From contig NZ_CP004388.1 in NCBI RefSeq assembly GCF_000300235.2, forward strand, positions 725,501-789,500: a stretch of DNA of 64,000 nt, given 5' to 3'. A model generated the notes under the pieces. That model was given only the letters and a program-made list of their open reading frames with translations. It was not told where the DNA came from and made no database searches. The first letter of the stretch is position 1, and each line of letters opens with the position of its first letter. This document shows positions 53,846 to 62,559 of the stretch, piece after piece. This stretch comes from Thalassospira xiamenensis M-5 = DSM 17429. Lineage in GTDB: Bacteria; Pseudomonadota; Alphaproteobacteria; Rhodospirillales; Thalassospiraceae. The position numbers were made by a program, and so were the translations under genes.

Positions 53846-54499
53846 TCAACGCCCGGCAAGCAGGCGAATACCAACCGCGGCAAAGAACACACCCAGCAAA
53901 CCATTGATCCAGCGCGCCGCGCGACGATACAGCGAAATCGCCGGTGCGGTCGAAAAGGCGGTGGCATAGGCGAAATGCACAAGTGTTGAAATCGTGCCAC
54001 AGCCAATCACGATCACCCATCCTACCCAAAGTGGCGTGCCATCGGCAAAGCCGATGGAGATGATGGCAATCCATGTCAGGATTGCCTTGGGATTTGTCAG
54101 GTGAAGGCTCAGCCCACGACTGAAATACCCGACCGGCGAGATGGTTTTATCATCGCGCGCAATGGCATCGCCAGCCGGTTGGGTGGGCCGGAAAGCGGAA
54201 CGAAATGCCTTGAAAGCCATCCATAAAAGATAAATCCCGCCGGCAATGCGAATGATGGTCATGGCATCAGCCCAGCTTGCCAGAAGGGCAGAAAGACCCG
54301 TCAGGGTCAGAATGCCGATGCAAAGCGAACCTGTTCCGATCCCGATGGCAAAGCAATGACCGGCACGGCGACCGCGTTCAAGCGAGACACCCATCAGACC
54401 CAACAAGGCAGGGCCGGGGCTGATCAAGCCCATCAGAAGGGCGGCATAGGCAAGAAATATTCCCGGCAAATAGGGGGCGATATCGGCAAAGTCGATCAT
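53846..54499 (-). CDS. LysE-family amino-acid exporter
   Basis: A 217-residue inner-membrane exporter with about six helices. The family signature SPGPALLGLMGVSLERGRRAGHCFAIGIGTGSL lies near the N-terminus, and LTNPKAILTWIAIIS in the middle. The start at 54499 follows AAAGGATCG; the frame is open upstream only through non-coding sequence. Substrate unknown. Confidence 0.9.
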   Translation of the reverse strand: MIDFADIAPYLPGIFLAYAALLMGLISPGPALLGLMGVSLERGRRAGHCFAIGIGTGSLCIGILTLTGLSALLASWADAMTIIRIAGGIYLLWMAFKAFRSAFRPTQPAGDAIARDDKTISPVGYFSRGLSLHLTNPKAILTWIAIISIGFADGTPLWVGWVIVIGCGTISTLVHFAYATAFSTAPAISLYRRAARWINGLLGVFFAAVGIRLLAGR

Positions 54500-54588
54500 G
54501 GGGCGATCCTTTGTCAAACATGGTGGCAAACATGCCGTGGTGGCGGCATGAAAACTGTACGCCCCGGTTGTAGTTCTGTCGAGAATGC

Positions 54589-54621
54589 AAAAGCCCCGGC
54601 GCGAAAGGCAACCGGGGCTTT
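54589..54621 (-). terminator. Rho-independent terminator of the DsbA-like gene
   Basis: The stem AAAGCCCCGG / CCGGGGCTTT lies between the DsbA-like gene and the LysE-type gene, both leftward. Read on the minus strand, a TTTT follows. Confidence 0.82.
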
Positions 54622-54645
54622 GGATGATCATATCCGATGACGGTA

Positions 54646-55332
54646 TCAGTCTTCAAAAATGACTTCGTCGTCGGCAACCTCGACCTGACGGGCGATTTCG
54701 GACAATGCCTGTTCGAAAACTTCGGGCGGATGGCCGCCGGAAATGGCGTATTTGCCGTTCACGACATAGGTCGGAACCGATGAAATACCGGCATTGCGGA
54801 ATTCTTCCTCTTCGGCGCGGACTTCCTTGGCGAACATGTCGCTGCCAAGAATTTCGTCTGCCTTTTCCGGTGACAGACCAACCTCCTCGGCGGCGCGTTT
54901 GATCACGCCGTGATCGCCGGGATTTTCGCCTTCCTGGAAATAGGCGCGGAACAGGGCCAGTTTCAGTTCGGTCTGTTTGCCTTCCTTGCCCGCCCAATAA
55001 AGCATCCGGTGCGCATCAAAGGTATTATAGATGCGGCTGTCCGAGCTAAAGCGGATGTCGAAGCCGACATTTTCACCCATCATCGAAATACGGTCGCGAT
55101 TTTCCGCACTTTGATCCGGGGTAAGGCCGTATTTTTCCTTGATATGTTCTGACAGGTTCTGCCCTTCCGGACCCATATCCGGGTTCAGTTCGAACGGGTG
55201 CCAGCGCAGTTTGATGTCGACCTGACCGTCCAGACGCTCAATCGCCTGTTCAAGGTTTTTGTAGCCGATGATGCACCAGGGGCAGACAACGTCGGAGACG
55301 ATATCGATCTGCATCGGGATGCCGTTGCTCAT
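54646..55332 (-). CDS. DsbA-family (FrnE-like) dithiol oxidoreductase
   Basis: A 228-residue protein with a thioredoxin fold and helical insertion. The active site CPWC is at 17-20 (DIVSDVVCPWCIIGYKNLEQAI) and the cis-proline loop is SSVPTYVVNGKYAISGGHPPEVFEQAL. No signal peptide is present, so it is cytosolic, like FrnE proteins linked to redox stress. AAGG precedes the ATG at suitable spacing. Confidence 0.92.
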   Translation of the reverse strand: MSNGIPMQIDIVSDVVCPWCIIGYKNLEQAIERLDGQVDIKLRWHPFELNPDMGPEGQNLSEHIKEKYGLTPDQSAENRDRISMMGENVGFDIRFSSDSRIYNTFDAHRMLYWAGKEGKQTELKLALFRAYFQEGENPGDHGVIKRAAEEVGLSPEKADEILGSDMFAKEVRAEEEEFRNAGISSVPTYVVNGKYAISGGHPPEVFEQALSEIARQVEVADDEVIFED

Positions 55333-55424
55333 GAATTGTGCCTTGTCTTATGAATATCTGGATGGGTCACACATAAGCGGTATGAAGCCAAACGCAAGGA
55401 CAGAAATGCGTAGGCTTAAAAGAA

Positions 55425-55451
55425 ACGGCCTGTCCGGGGGAGACAGGCCGT
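55425..55451. other. Hairpin without T-tract
   Basis: The perfect stem ACGGCCTGTC / GACAGGCCGT with a 7-base loop lies between the start of the DsbA-like gene and a small unknown gene. The role is unclear. Confidence 0.5.
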
Positions 55452-55562
55452 CATATGTGCAACAACTCGGCGGGGGGAGGTAGATTAATCATCTAATCCG
55501 AGTTTCGGGGGGTGCACGTGGGACGCTTCTGATGGCAGCGCGGCCAACAGGGGAGGCGAACT

Positions 55563-55841
55563 TCAATCCATGCCGTCGATATTCTGGCGACGGGCGTTGT
55601 CGACCATATATTCGGCAAAGGTTTCAAGGGTAGGACAGGACCAGTCTGCCGCCGTTTTTTCGCCGTCACGTTCCCATTGACCATACCAGCGGTCATCAGG
55701 TTCGAGAGAGATCGTATAGGCGGCGAAACGGTCGGACGCCGTCCAGCTGTTTTTGCCAGCACGGTGCCAGGTCAGACCCGCAAGCAGCATAACGTCAAAA
55801 TCTTCGGCGGCTTTCAATGCCATCTTGGTGTCCCTATCCAT
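55563..55841 (-). CDS. Small hypothetical protein
   Basis: A 92-residue (or 86-residue from the second ATG) protein with the sequence pattern MALKAAEDFDVMLLAGLTWHRAGKNSWTASDRFAAYTISLEPDDRWYGQWERDG, which looks like real coding sequence with several Trp residues. The ribosome binding site is weak. No family recognised. Confidence 0.5.
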   Translation of the reverse strand: MDRDTKMALKAAEDFDVMLLAGLTWHRAGKNSWTASDRFAAYTISLEPDDRWYGQWERDGEKTAADWSCPTLETFAEYMVDNARRQNIDGMD

Positions 55842-56104
55842 GCGAAGCCCGAAGAAATGGGGGGTGTATTCCCAGTCACTTCACAATGTATGGTAGAGTT
55901 AATCATTACTACCATGCCTTTACAACCATTCAGGGGGACAGGTTTGCTATCCTAAAGGTGGGCAATTAGGCGATTTTGGGCAAAAAGAAGCGCATAATTG
56001 GCATGTCTTGTAATGCGGTTGCGTAAATGACGGTTTTGCGGCAATTTGCCAGACCGTCCGGCACATGCCGGAACAAGAGAAGATCGATCAGTTTTGGAAT
56101 GAAT

Positions 56105-57718
56105 ATGTCAGACAAGCGCGTCTATCTATACGACAGTACCTTGCGCGACGGGCAGCAGACCCAGGGCGTGGATTTTTCGGCAGCGGACAAAACCGCAATT
56201 GCCAAGGCACTGGACGAGCTGTCGATTGACTATATTGAAGGCGGTTGGCCAGGTGCAAACCCCACCGATGACGCATTCTTTGCCAATCCACCGAAACTTA
56301 AAAATTCGAAACTGACGGCATTTGGCATGACGCGGCGCGCGGGGCGTTCGGCATCAAACGATCCGGGATTGACGACGCTTGCACAAAGCGCGGCGATTGT
56401 TTGCATGGTCGGTAAAAGCTGGGATTTTCAGGTGACCGAGGCGCTCGGGATCGAGCTTTCGGAGAACATTGCGATGATTTCGGAATCCATCGCACATCTC
56501 AAAAGCCAGGTTTCCGAAGTCATGTTCGATGCCGAACATTTCTTTGATGGCTACAAGGCCAACCGCGACTACGCGCTTGCCGCGATCAAGGCGGCCTACG
56601 AGGCCGGTGCGCGCTGGGTTGTCCTGTGCGATACCAATGGCGGTACCCTGCCCGATGAGATTTTCGACATTGTCACCGATGTTTGTTCCCATGTTCCGGG
56701 CGAGAATGTCGGCATTCACTGCCATAACGATACCGAGAATGCGGTGGCGAACTCTTTGGCGGCGGTCCGGGCCGGGGCACGGCAGGTGCAGGGCACGCTG
56801 AATGGTCTGGGCGAGCGGTGCGGCAATGCCAACCTGGTTTCGATCATCCCGACATTGATGCTGAAGATGGGCTATGACGTTGGCATTTCACACGAACAGC
56901 TAGCCCATCTGCGCCGGATTTCGCACATCCTTGATGAACGGCTTAACCGCGAACCAACCCGTCAGGCGGCCTATGTCGGGGATAGTGCATTCGCGCATAA
57001 GGGCGGATTGCATGTGTCCGCCGTGGAAAAGAACCCGGCCTGTTACGAGCATATCGAGCCGGAGCTTGTAGGAAACCAGCGTCATATCCTTGTGTCAGAT
57101 CAGGCGGGGCGTTCAAACATTCTGGCCCGGTTCCGCGAAATCGGGGTCGAGGTCGATCCGAAATCCGATGCAGTCGGCAAGCTTGTCGAAGCGGTCAAGC
57201 AACGCGAATTTGATGGTTATGCCTATGACGGTGCCGAAGCAAGTTTCGAACTTCTGGCGCGCAAGGCACTGGGCGAGCTTGACCGTTATTTCCGTGTGAC
57301 ATCGTTCCGCGTGATTGACGAACGCCGCTGGGTGGACGAGCAGGATGAACAGGTCATCACCATGTCCGAAGCGACCGTCAAGGTCGTGGTCGGCGATGGA
57401 CAGTTCATGTCCGTGGCCGAGGGCAATGGCCCGGTCAACGCGCTTGATGCCGCGTTGCGCAAGGTGCTTCTGACCGTGCCGGAATATGTCGAGCCCGTGC
57501 AGCAGATCGAACTGATCGATTATAAGGTCCGCATCATAACACGTGGTGATGGCACGCGCGCAGTCACCCGCGTCATGATCGAAAGCCGCGATGCCGAGGG
57601 CAATAGTTGGTCAACGGTGGGGGTTTCCACCAACATTATCGAGGCGTCCTATAACGCGCTTCGGGATTCTATTACCTATAAACTGTTCAAGTCCGGCGTA
57701 CGCAGCCAGCATGCGTGA
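56105..57718 (+). CDS. cimA: (R)-citramalate synthase
   Basis: A 537-residue member of the isopropylmalate synthase-like family that condenses acetyl-CoA with pyruvate, the threonine-independent entry to isoleucine synthesis. The barrel begins YLYDSTLRDGQQTQGVDFS with catalytic RD, and the metal-ligand motif is GIHCHNDTENAVANSLAA. The stretch TLNGLGERCGNANL and the C-terminal leucine/isoleucine-binding regulatory domain (about 410-530) follow. The start is placed at the ATG at 56105 after TTTGGA; the frame is open to 56027. Confidence 0.93.
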   Translation: MSDKRVYLYDSTLRDGQQTQGVDFSAADKTAIAKALDELSIDYIEGGWPGANPTDDAFFANPPKLKNSKLTAFGMTRRAGRSASNDPGLTTLAQSAAIVCMVGKSWDFQVTEALGIELSENIAMISESIAHLKSQVSEVMFDAEHFFDGYKANRDYALAAIKAAYEAGARWVVLCDTNGGTLPDEIFDIVTDVCSHVPGENVGIHCHNDTENAVANSLAAVRAGARQVQGTLNGLGERCGNANLVSIIPTLMLKMGYDVGISHEQLAHLRRISHILDERLNREPTRQAAYVGDSAFAHKGGLHVSAVEKNPACYEHIEPELVGNQRHILVSDQAGRSNILARFREIGVEVDPKSDAVGKLVEAVKQREFDGYAYDGAEASFELLARKALGELDRYFRVTSFRVIDERRWVDEQDEQVITMSEATVKVVVGDGQFMSVAEGNGPVNALDAALRKVLLTVPEYVEPVQQIELIDYKVRIITRGDGTRAVTRVMIESRDAEGNSWSTVGVSTNIIEASYNALRDSITYKLFKSGVRSQHA

Positions 57719-57743
57719 CGGTTGGTTCAGGCGATAAAATGGC

Positions 57744-57775
57744 AAAGGGCGCGTTTTTTTTGATCCGCGCCCTTT
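57744..57775. terminator. Terminator between convergent cimA and the guanidine operon
   Basis: The stem AAAGGGCGCG / CGCGCCCTTT with a T-rich loop lies between the two convergent stops. Confidence 0.8.
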
Positions 57776-57780
57776 GACGT

Positions 57781-58287
57781 TTAGATTTGATGGTGATGCG
57801 GGTGGTCATGACTTTGATCGTGATGATCGTGTCCATGTTTGTGCCCATGCCCAAAGCGTGCGGCCATGAAGCTTAGCAGGTCGATATCGGCCCGTTCGGT
57901 CATCGACACATAGGTGAATGTCATGGTTTCGCGTTCCTCGATCATGCTGCCGGGGAACGGCAGATAAGCCAGTTCGCGGGTAGCAAAGGCCGGGCAGGCG
58001 GTGCCGATTTGCCAGTTGGTTGTGATTTTGGCATCGACCAGATGCATGGTCAGGCCATCCTTGCCGATCTTTTGAAACGGGATATCGGCAAGGCGAAGGT
58101 AGCTTGCCTTGTCATCGGCTTTGCGGAAGCCTTCGACGAAGCTTGAGGACAGGACCTGTAATTCCTCGGCATGGTCGGCGTCGCTTTGGCCGTGGACATG
58201 GGAATGCAGGTGATCGTGGTCCGGGGCGTGATTATGCCCCGGTCCGTGAGAATGGTTGTGGCCGTTATCGTGATGATCATGGGGCAT
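57781..58287 (-). CDS. Histidine-rich putative metallochaperone of the guanidine operon
   Basis: A 168-residue protein with 14 His in its first 39 residues (MPHDHHDNGHNHSHGPGHNH...) and 11 more in the last 25 (GHGHKHGHDHHDQSHDHPHHH). Between them is a globular domain (about 45-140; DKASYLRLADIPFQKIGKDGLTMHLVDAKITTNWQIGTACPAF) that I cannot assign. The start lies only a few bases after the ureohydrolase stop, so the genes are tightly linked. His-rich termini of this kind store or deliver Ni, Zn or Co. Because the neighbouring enzyme family needs nickel, a nickel-delivery or storage role is inferred. The frame stays open upstream to 58395 within the hydrolase gene and is not used. Confidence 0.8.
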   Translation of the reverse strand: MPHDHHDNGHNHSHGPGHNHAPDHDHLHSHVHGQSDADHAEELQVLSSSFVEGFRKADDKASYLRLADIPFQKIGKDGLTMHLVDAKITTNWQIGTACPAFATRELAYLPFPGSMIEERETMTFTYVSMTERADIDLLSFMAARFGHGHKHGHDHHDQSHDHPHHHQI

Positions 58288-58291
58288 CTGG

Positions 58292-59530
58292 TTACTCCAC
58301 GTCCGGGCCGGCGGGGATGTTGACCGGTTTGTCGATGATGCCGCGATGCGATCCCATTTTGCCATGTGACACCAGTGTACCCAGCACATCGACAATCACG
58401 CGCGTTGCCAGCAGGGCGGTAATGTCCGAGCAATCATAGGGCGGCGAAACTTCAACGACTTCAAGGCCGCAAATTCCCTCTGCCGCGACAAGCGATACAA
58501 GCTCCAATGCCTCGCGCGGCAGGAAACCGCCAGGTTCGGGCCAGCCGGTGCCCGGAACGAAACCGCAATCGACACTGTCGATATCAAACGAGATATAGAC
58601 CGCATCCGCATCCTTCCATGCCAGTTCAAGCGCGCGCGCGGCGGTTTCGGCCAGTCCGAGTTCCTCGACATCGCGCATGGTGAAGATGTTGGTATTGCGA
58701 TTGCGTGCAACTTCGACCCCTTCGCGCGGCACCTGCCAGCCGCCAATGCCGACCTGCACAAGGTTCACCGCCGGAACATTGACCAGATCGGTGGCATGGA
58801 ACCACGGCGTGGTGTGCATGCGTTCATCAAGGTCTTTTTCCTGAATGTCGATATGGCGGTCGAAATGCACGATGCCGATACGTTTGGATGTGCATTGCGC
58901 AATGCCACGCACGCACGGGAAACCGATGGAATGATCGCCGCCGATCATGATCGGCAGTGCGCCACTGGATGCAACGTGGCTGACCGCGCGCGTAATCTGA
59001 TCAAAGGTTTTTTCGATATTGGCCGGGATGGTGAAAACATCACCTACATCGCAAAGCGTCATCTGTTCGCGAAGATCGACCCCCATTTCATAGTTATAGG
59101 GCGTGTAAAGGGCGGATATCTTGCGAACCCCCTGCGGGCCGAAACGCGTGCCGGGGCGGTATGTCGTGCCGCCATCAAACGGGATGCCTATAACCGCCGC
59201 GTCATAGGCACCGACCTTGGTGACGTCTTCGATATAGGGTGCCTTCAGAAACGTGTTGATCCCGGCATAATGGGGCAGTTCGCCCCGGGCAAAGGTCGGG
59301 ATCGATTTATCGGTCAGGCAATCCGAGCCGGTCAAACCCATGCGAAGCGCCCACTGCTTTTCCTTTTCCCAAGCGGCAGATGGCAGCAAGGCTTCTTTTT
59401 CCGCCGATTTCCAACCACGCAATTGCAGCTTGTCGAAATTCGGGTGGTGGTGACGGGTTGCGGCGGGGGCGGGCAATGTTCCGGCCACGCGATGTCGGCG
59501 GACATTTTGGGGGGCAAAGAAATCGCGCAT
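58292..59530 (-). CDS. gdmH: Agmatinase-family ureohydrolase, probable guanidine hydrolase
   Basis: A 412-residue arginase/agmatinase-fold enzyme, about 100 residues longer than E. coli agmatinase because of an N-terminal extension (1-105). All six expected metal ligands are present: H200 (GGDHSIG), D224, H226, D228 (HFDRHID), D316 and D318 (SFDIDSVD). Two places differ from the usual family pattern: Arg replaces Ala in DAH (DRHID), and Cys follows D321 where Pro is normal. A guanidine riboswitch and a nitrate/taurine-type ABC importer lead the operon, as in the cyanobacterial guanidine hydrolase locus, so guanidine to urea plus ammonia is the likely reaction, with nickel. Plain agmatinase activity is the alternative. 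Confidence 0.82.
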   Translation of the reverse strand: MRDFFAPQNVRRHRVAGTLPAPAATRHHHPNFDKLQLRGWKSAEKEALLPSAAWEKEKQWALRMGLTGSDCLTDKSIPTFARGELPHYAGINTFLKAPYIEDVTKVGAYDAAVIGIPFDGGTTYRPGTRFGPQGVRKISALYTPYNYEMGVDLREQMTLCDVGDVFTIPANIEKTFDQITRAVSHVASSGALPIMIGGDHSIGFPCVRGIAQCTSKRIGIVHFDRHIDIQEKDLDERMHTTPWFHATDLVNVPAVNLVQVGIGGWQVPREGVEVARNRNTNIFTMRDVEELGLAETAARALELAWKDADAVYISFDIDSVDCGFVPGTGWPEPGGFLPREALELVSLVAAEGICGLEVVEVSPPYDCSDITALLATRVIVDVLGTLVSHGKMGSHRGIIDKPVNIPAGPDVE

Positions 59531-59585
59531 AGTTGTTTCCTTCGGGTTGCGTCAGTCTTTGTTGGGGTGGCTTTCGGGTTTGAAA

Positions 59586-60404
59586 TCAGGGAACCGGCGC
59601 GGTCGCCATCAGGGCGGCCGAGAAATTCATGCCGTCGGTTTCATCGGTTTCGCCATTGGCACCGGGAAGCGGTGCGGCAGACAGGTCAATCGGCAGGTCG
59701 TATGTGATGGTCGCGCCATAGGCTTCTGGCGCGTGCGGATCATCGCGCAACTTGTCAAATACCAGCATCCGGGTGCCGAGTTTGAAGGCCTCGTGGATGT
59801 CGTGCGTGACCATGAAGATCGTCATGTCATGCGCCTTCCACAGGTCCAGCAGCAATTCATGCATGTCATTGCGAATACCCGGATCAAGCGCGCCAAATGG
59901 CTCGTCCAGCAGCAGCACGCTGGGTTTCATTGTCAGGGCCTGAGCAATGGCAAGGCGTTGCTGCATGCCGCCCGAAAGCTGACTTGGATATTTGTTGGCC
60001 GCTGGTGACAGGCCGATGGTTTCAAGTAGTTCGGCAACATCATCGCGGGCCTTCTTGCGCGCGCGACCAAACAGGCGCCCGGTCAGTTTGCGGGCGGCAA
60101 ATTCCGCGCCGATCATGAGGTTTTCAGCAACGGTCAGATGCGGAAAAACCGAATAGCGTTGAAAGACAATGCCGCGATCAGGGGTGGGTTGTTGCGGCAG
60201 TGGTGCGCCATCCATCAGGATATCGCCGCTGCTTGGCAGCTCCTGGGACAGCAGCATGCGTAAAAAGGTCGATTTGCCACAGCCCGATGCCCCGACCAGC
60301 GTGCAAAACGCCCCGGCTTCGATATCCAGATTGATGCGTTCAAGCACCGGATATTCGCCGTAAGACTTGGTCAGGTTGCGGATCATGAATTTCGGGTCGC
60401 GCAT
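59586..60404 (-). CDS. ABC transporter ATPase, nitrate/taurine type
   Basis: A 272-residue ATPase with Walker A GASGCGKST (near 37-45), signature LSGGMQQRLAIAQAL, Walker B VLLLDEPFGALD and switch His in VTHDIHE. It groups by pattern with SsuB/TauB/NrtD. The ATG at 60404 overlaps the permease stop (TGATG). It energises the importer of the guanidine operon; guanidine as substrate is inferred from the riboswitch and hydrolase. Confidence 0.92.
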   Translation of the reverse strand: MRDPKFMIRNLTKSYGEYPVLERINLDIEAGAFCTLVGASGCGKSTFLRMLLSQELPSSGDILMDGAPLPQQPTPDRGIVFQRYSVFPHLTVAENLMIGAEFAARKLTGRLFGRARKKARDDVAELLETIGLSPAANKYPSQLSGGMQQRLAIAQALTMKPSVLLLDEPFGALDPGIRNDMHELLLDLWKAHDMTIFMVTHDIHEAFKLGTRMLVFDKLRDDPHAPEAYGATITYDLPIDLSAAPLPGANGETDETDGMNFSAALMATAPVP

Positions 60405-61225
60405 CACAGGCTATCCCCCGAAAGGTGGTTCCAAGGGAGAGCCTTGCGCGATGCCATCAACAGCAACCGGTCAAGAATAAAGGCCAGAAGCGTGATCCAA
60501 GCGACATAAGGCAGGATCACATCCATCGCGAGGTAACGACGCACCAGAAAGATGCGATAGCCAAGGCCGCTGGTTGATGCGATGGCCTCGGCGGAAATCA
60601 GGAAAATCCATGCCGGGACAAGGCCAAGCCGGATGGCAATGATCAGTTTTGGCATGACTTGCGGCAAAACCACACGCGCGATCATTTGCCAGGTCGAGGC
60701 GCCCAGCGTTTCGGCCTTGATGATCAGTTCGCGCGGGATATCCATCACCGCCTGCGCGATGGTCCTGATCATGACCGGGGCGGTGCCAATCGCGATCAGC
60801 ATTACCTTGGAAGTCTCGCCCAATCCGAAAATGATGAACAGGATCGGCAGGATGGTGATCGGTGGGATCAGGGACAGGGTGGCGACAAAGGGCGCCAGCC
60901 CGCGCCTTATATGCGGAATGAAGCCAATGGAAATGCCAAGCCCGATGGCAAGCAGGGTGGAAATGAAAATGCCGACCGCAAGGCGCGACAGGCTATCGAT
61001 CGTATCAAGCCACAGAAGGTAATCGCCCGACCGTTTGTCGGCCTCGAACCCCATGCGCCAGATCGCATCTCCCAAGCTGCCAAGCGACGGCAAAAGCTTG
61101 TCGGCCGGATTATTGATCCGGCGCAGATGGCTTGCGATGGCATAGGCCCCGATCAAAAGCGCAAACGGGATCGAGCCCAGCAATATGGCTGCGCGCCGGG
61201 AAAGGGTGCGATTGATGATACGCAT
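60404..61225 (-). CDS. ABC transporter permease, nitrate/taurine type
   Basis: A 273-residue inner-membrane protein with about six helices and the EAA loop ELIIKAETLGASTWQMIARVVLPQVMPKL that docks the ATPase. The start at 61225 is favoured because AAGGTGA lies eight bases upstream; an upstream GTG (61234) is inside that ribosome binding site. It pairs with the coupled ATPase and the binding protein 167 bp upstream. Confidence 0.92.
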   Translation of the reverse strand: MRIINRTLSRRAAILLGSIPFALLIGAYAIASHLRRINNPADKLLPSLGSLGDAIWRMGFEADKRSGDYLLWLDTIDSLSRLAVGIFISTLLAIGLGISIGFIPHIRRGLAPFVATLSLIPPITILPILFIIFGLGETSKVMLIAIGTAPVMIRTIAQAVMDIPRELIIKAETLGASTWQMIARVVLPQVMPKLIIAIRLGLVPAWIFLISAEAIASTSGLGYRIFLVRRYLAMDVILPYVAWITLLAFILDRLLLMASRKALPWNHLSGDSL

Positions 61226-61286
61226 GGCCGTCACCTTGCAATTGCAAAAACGGGGCAGTGGTCAAGACGGGGCAAAAATCTGAAAG

Positions 61287-61346
61287 GTCGGCCATCCGAA
61301 CCTGATGCAACTGGTGCAACGAATGTTACAAGGCCGGATGGCCGAC
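61287..61346 (-). promoter_or_regulatory. Inter-cistronic hairpin between binding protein and permease genes
   Basis: A perfect 12-bp stem (GTCGGCCATCCG, 61287-61298, with CGGATGGCCGAC, 61335-61346) encloses a 36-base loop and has no T-tract. Such hairpins after a binding-protein gene usually protect that mRNA 3' end and raise its level over the downstream permease. Confidence 0.75.
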
Positions 61347-61391
61347 AGAGTTAATCAGCGAAGCGCTTGGTGGCGTGGAGAATACACGGTT

Positions 61392-62462
61392 TCAAAGCTC
61401 GCCCTTGGCGGCCATCTCCATATAGGTCGTGTCAAATTTCAGCTTCACATTGGCGCTATCGCCATAGATGCTGCCATCCGGGAAGCTGACGCCGACGAAT
61501 TCCGGGCTTGGTGCGCCTTCACCAAGGATGCCCTTGTCGAACAGGAATTCGGCGACGAATTTCATGGTTTCGGGAAGCTCGGTCGATTTGGTGAATTCAA
61601 CCGCCTTGTCCGGGGTAAAGAACATCGCCGTGCTGGCAAGCTGGGCATCGTATCCGGCAAGATCGGTGCCTGATGCTTCGGCCATCGCAGTGCGTGCGGC
61701 AATGCCTTCGTCGGTGTCGGATGCCATGATGCCCATCAATTCATACCATGCGCCAACCAGTGCCTTGCCGAAAGCCGGATTGTCGGCAAGGGTTTCGGTG
61801 TTGACCATCATGATATCGATGATTTCGCCGGGGATACCCGCACTATCAAAGACGAGTGTCGCGTTATCGTTGGCGGCAATTTCCGACAGAAGCGGCTTCC
61901 ATGTCACGACCGATGTCACATCGTCGGTGGCATAGGTCGCGATCATGTCGGCGTCGGATGTATTCACGACCGTGACGTCCTGTTCGGACAGGCCGACCTT
62001 TTCAAGTGCACGCGCCAGCAGGTAATGGGAAACGGAAAGTTCAACCAGATTGACGTTTTGCCCCTTGATGGCGGCAAGGTCAGTTGCGTTTTTCAGGATG
62101 ATGCCGTCATTGCCGTTGGAATAATCGCCAACAATCAGGGCGGTGGTATCAACGCCGCCACCGGCCGGGATCGAAAGCGCGTCCATATTGGTCATTGAGC
62201 AGCCGTCATATTCGCCGACGGTATATTGGTTGATCGATTCAACGTAATCGTTGATCTGCACGATATCGACCGAGATGTCGTATTTGTCGGCCCATTTTTT
62301 CATGATGCCGCTATCTTGCAGATACCCCCACGGCATCCAGCCAACATAGATCGACCAGCAGACTTTGAAATCGGACTTTTGTTCGGCGTGGGCGGGTAGG
62401 GAAGCCAAAGAGGCAGAAAGGACGGCGGCAAACGAAAGTGTTTTGAAAAACGTCTTTAACAT
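61392..62462 (-). CDS. ABC transporter substrate-binding protein, NMT1/nitrate-taurine type
   Basis: A 356-residue periplasmic protein with a signal peptide (MLKTFFKTLSFAAVLSASLASLPAHAEQ, cleavage after AHA). The mature start KVCWSIYVGWMPWGYLQDSGIMKKWADKYDISVDIVQINDYVESINQYTVGEYDGCSMTNMDAL is the SsuA/NrtA-like pattern seen in binding proteins tied to urea-cycle-like nitrogen compounds. The ATG at 62462 has AGGAG at good spacing. It is the first gene after the guanidine riboswitch, so guanidine (or a guanidine-bearing compound) is the likely ligand. Confidence 0.9.
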   Translation of the reverse strand: MLKTFFKTLSFAAVLSASLASLPAHAEQKSDFKVCWSIYVGWMPWGYLQDSGIMKKWADKYDISVDIVQINDYVESINQYTVGEYDGCSMTNMDALSIPAGGGVDTTALIVGDYSNGNDGIILKNATDLAAIKGQNVNLVELSVSHYLLARALEKVGLSEQDVTVVNTSDADMIATYATDDVTSVVTWKPLLSEIAANDNATLVFDSAGIPGEIIDIMMVNTETLADNPAFGKALVGAWYELMGIMASDTDEGIAARTAMAEASGTDLAGYDAQLASTAMFFTPDKAVEFTKSTELPETMKFVAEFLFDKGILGEGAPSPEFVGVSFPDGSIYGDSANVKLKFDTTYMEMAAKGEL

Positions 62463-62559
62463 GTGTGCGCTCCTGCTTGTTTTGCGGATCACTTCGGATC
62501 AGTCAATTCAAGAAAGGCTCTTGCACACAAACCGGGAGAAGGCTTGTGCGCGACAAACC

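Noticed and set aside
55493..55762. 89-codon minus-strand frame overlapping the small hypothetical gene
   Set aside because: It is an Arg/Pro-rich shadow in another frame of 55563-55841 with no start signal.
58292..59530. Simple agmatinase (speB) annotation
   Set aside because: The N-terminal extension, the altered DRHID and VDCG motifs, the guanidine riboswitch and the ABC importer all point to guanidine hydrolase; agmatinase stays only as the fallback.
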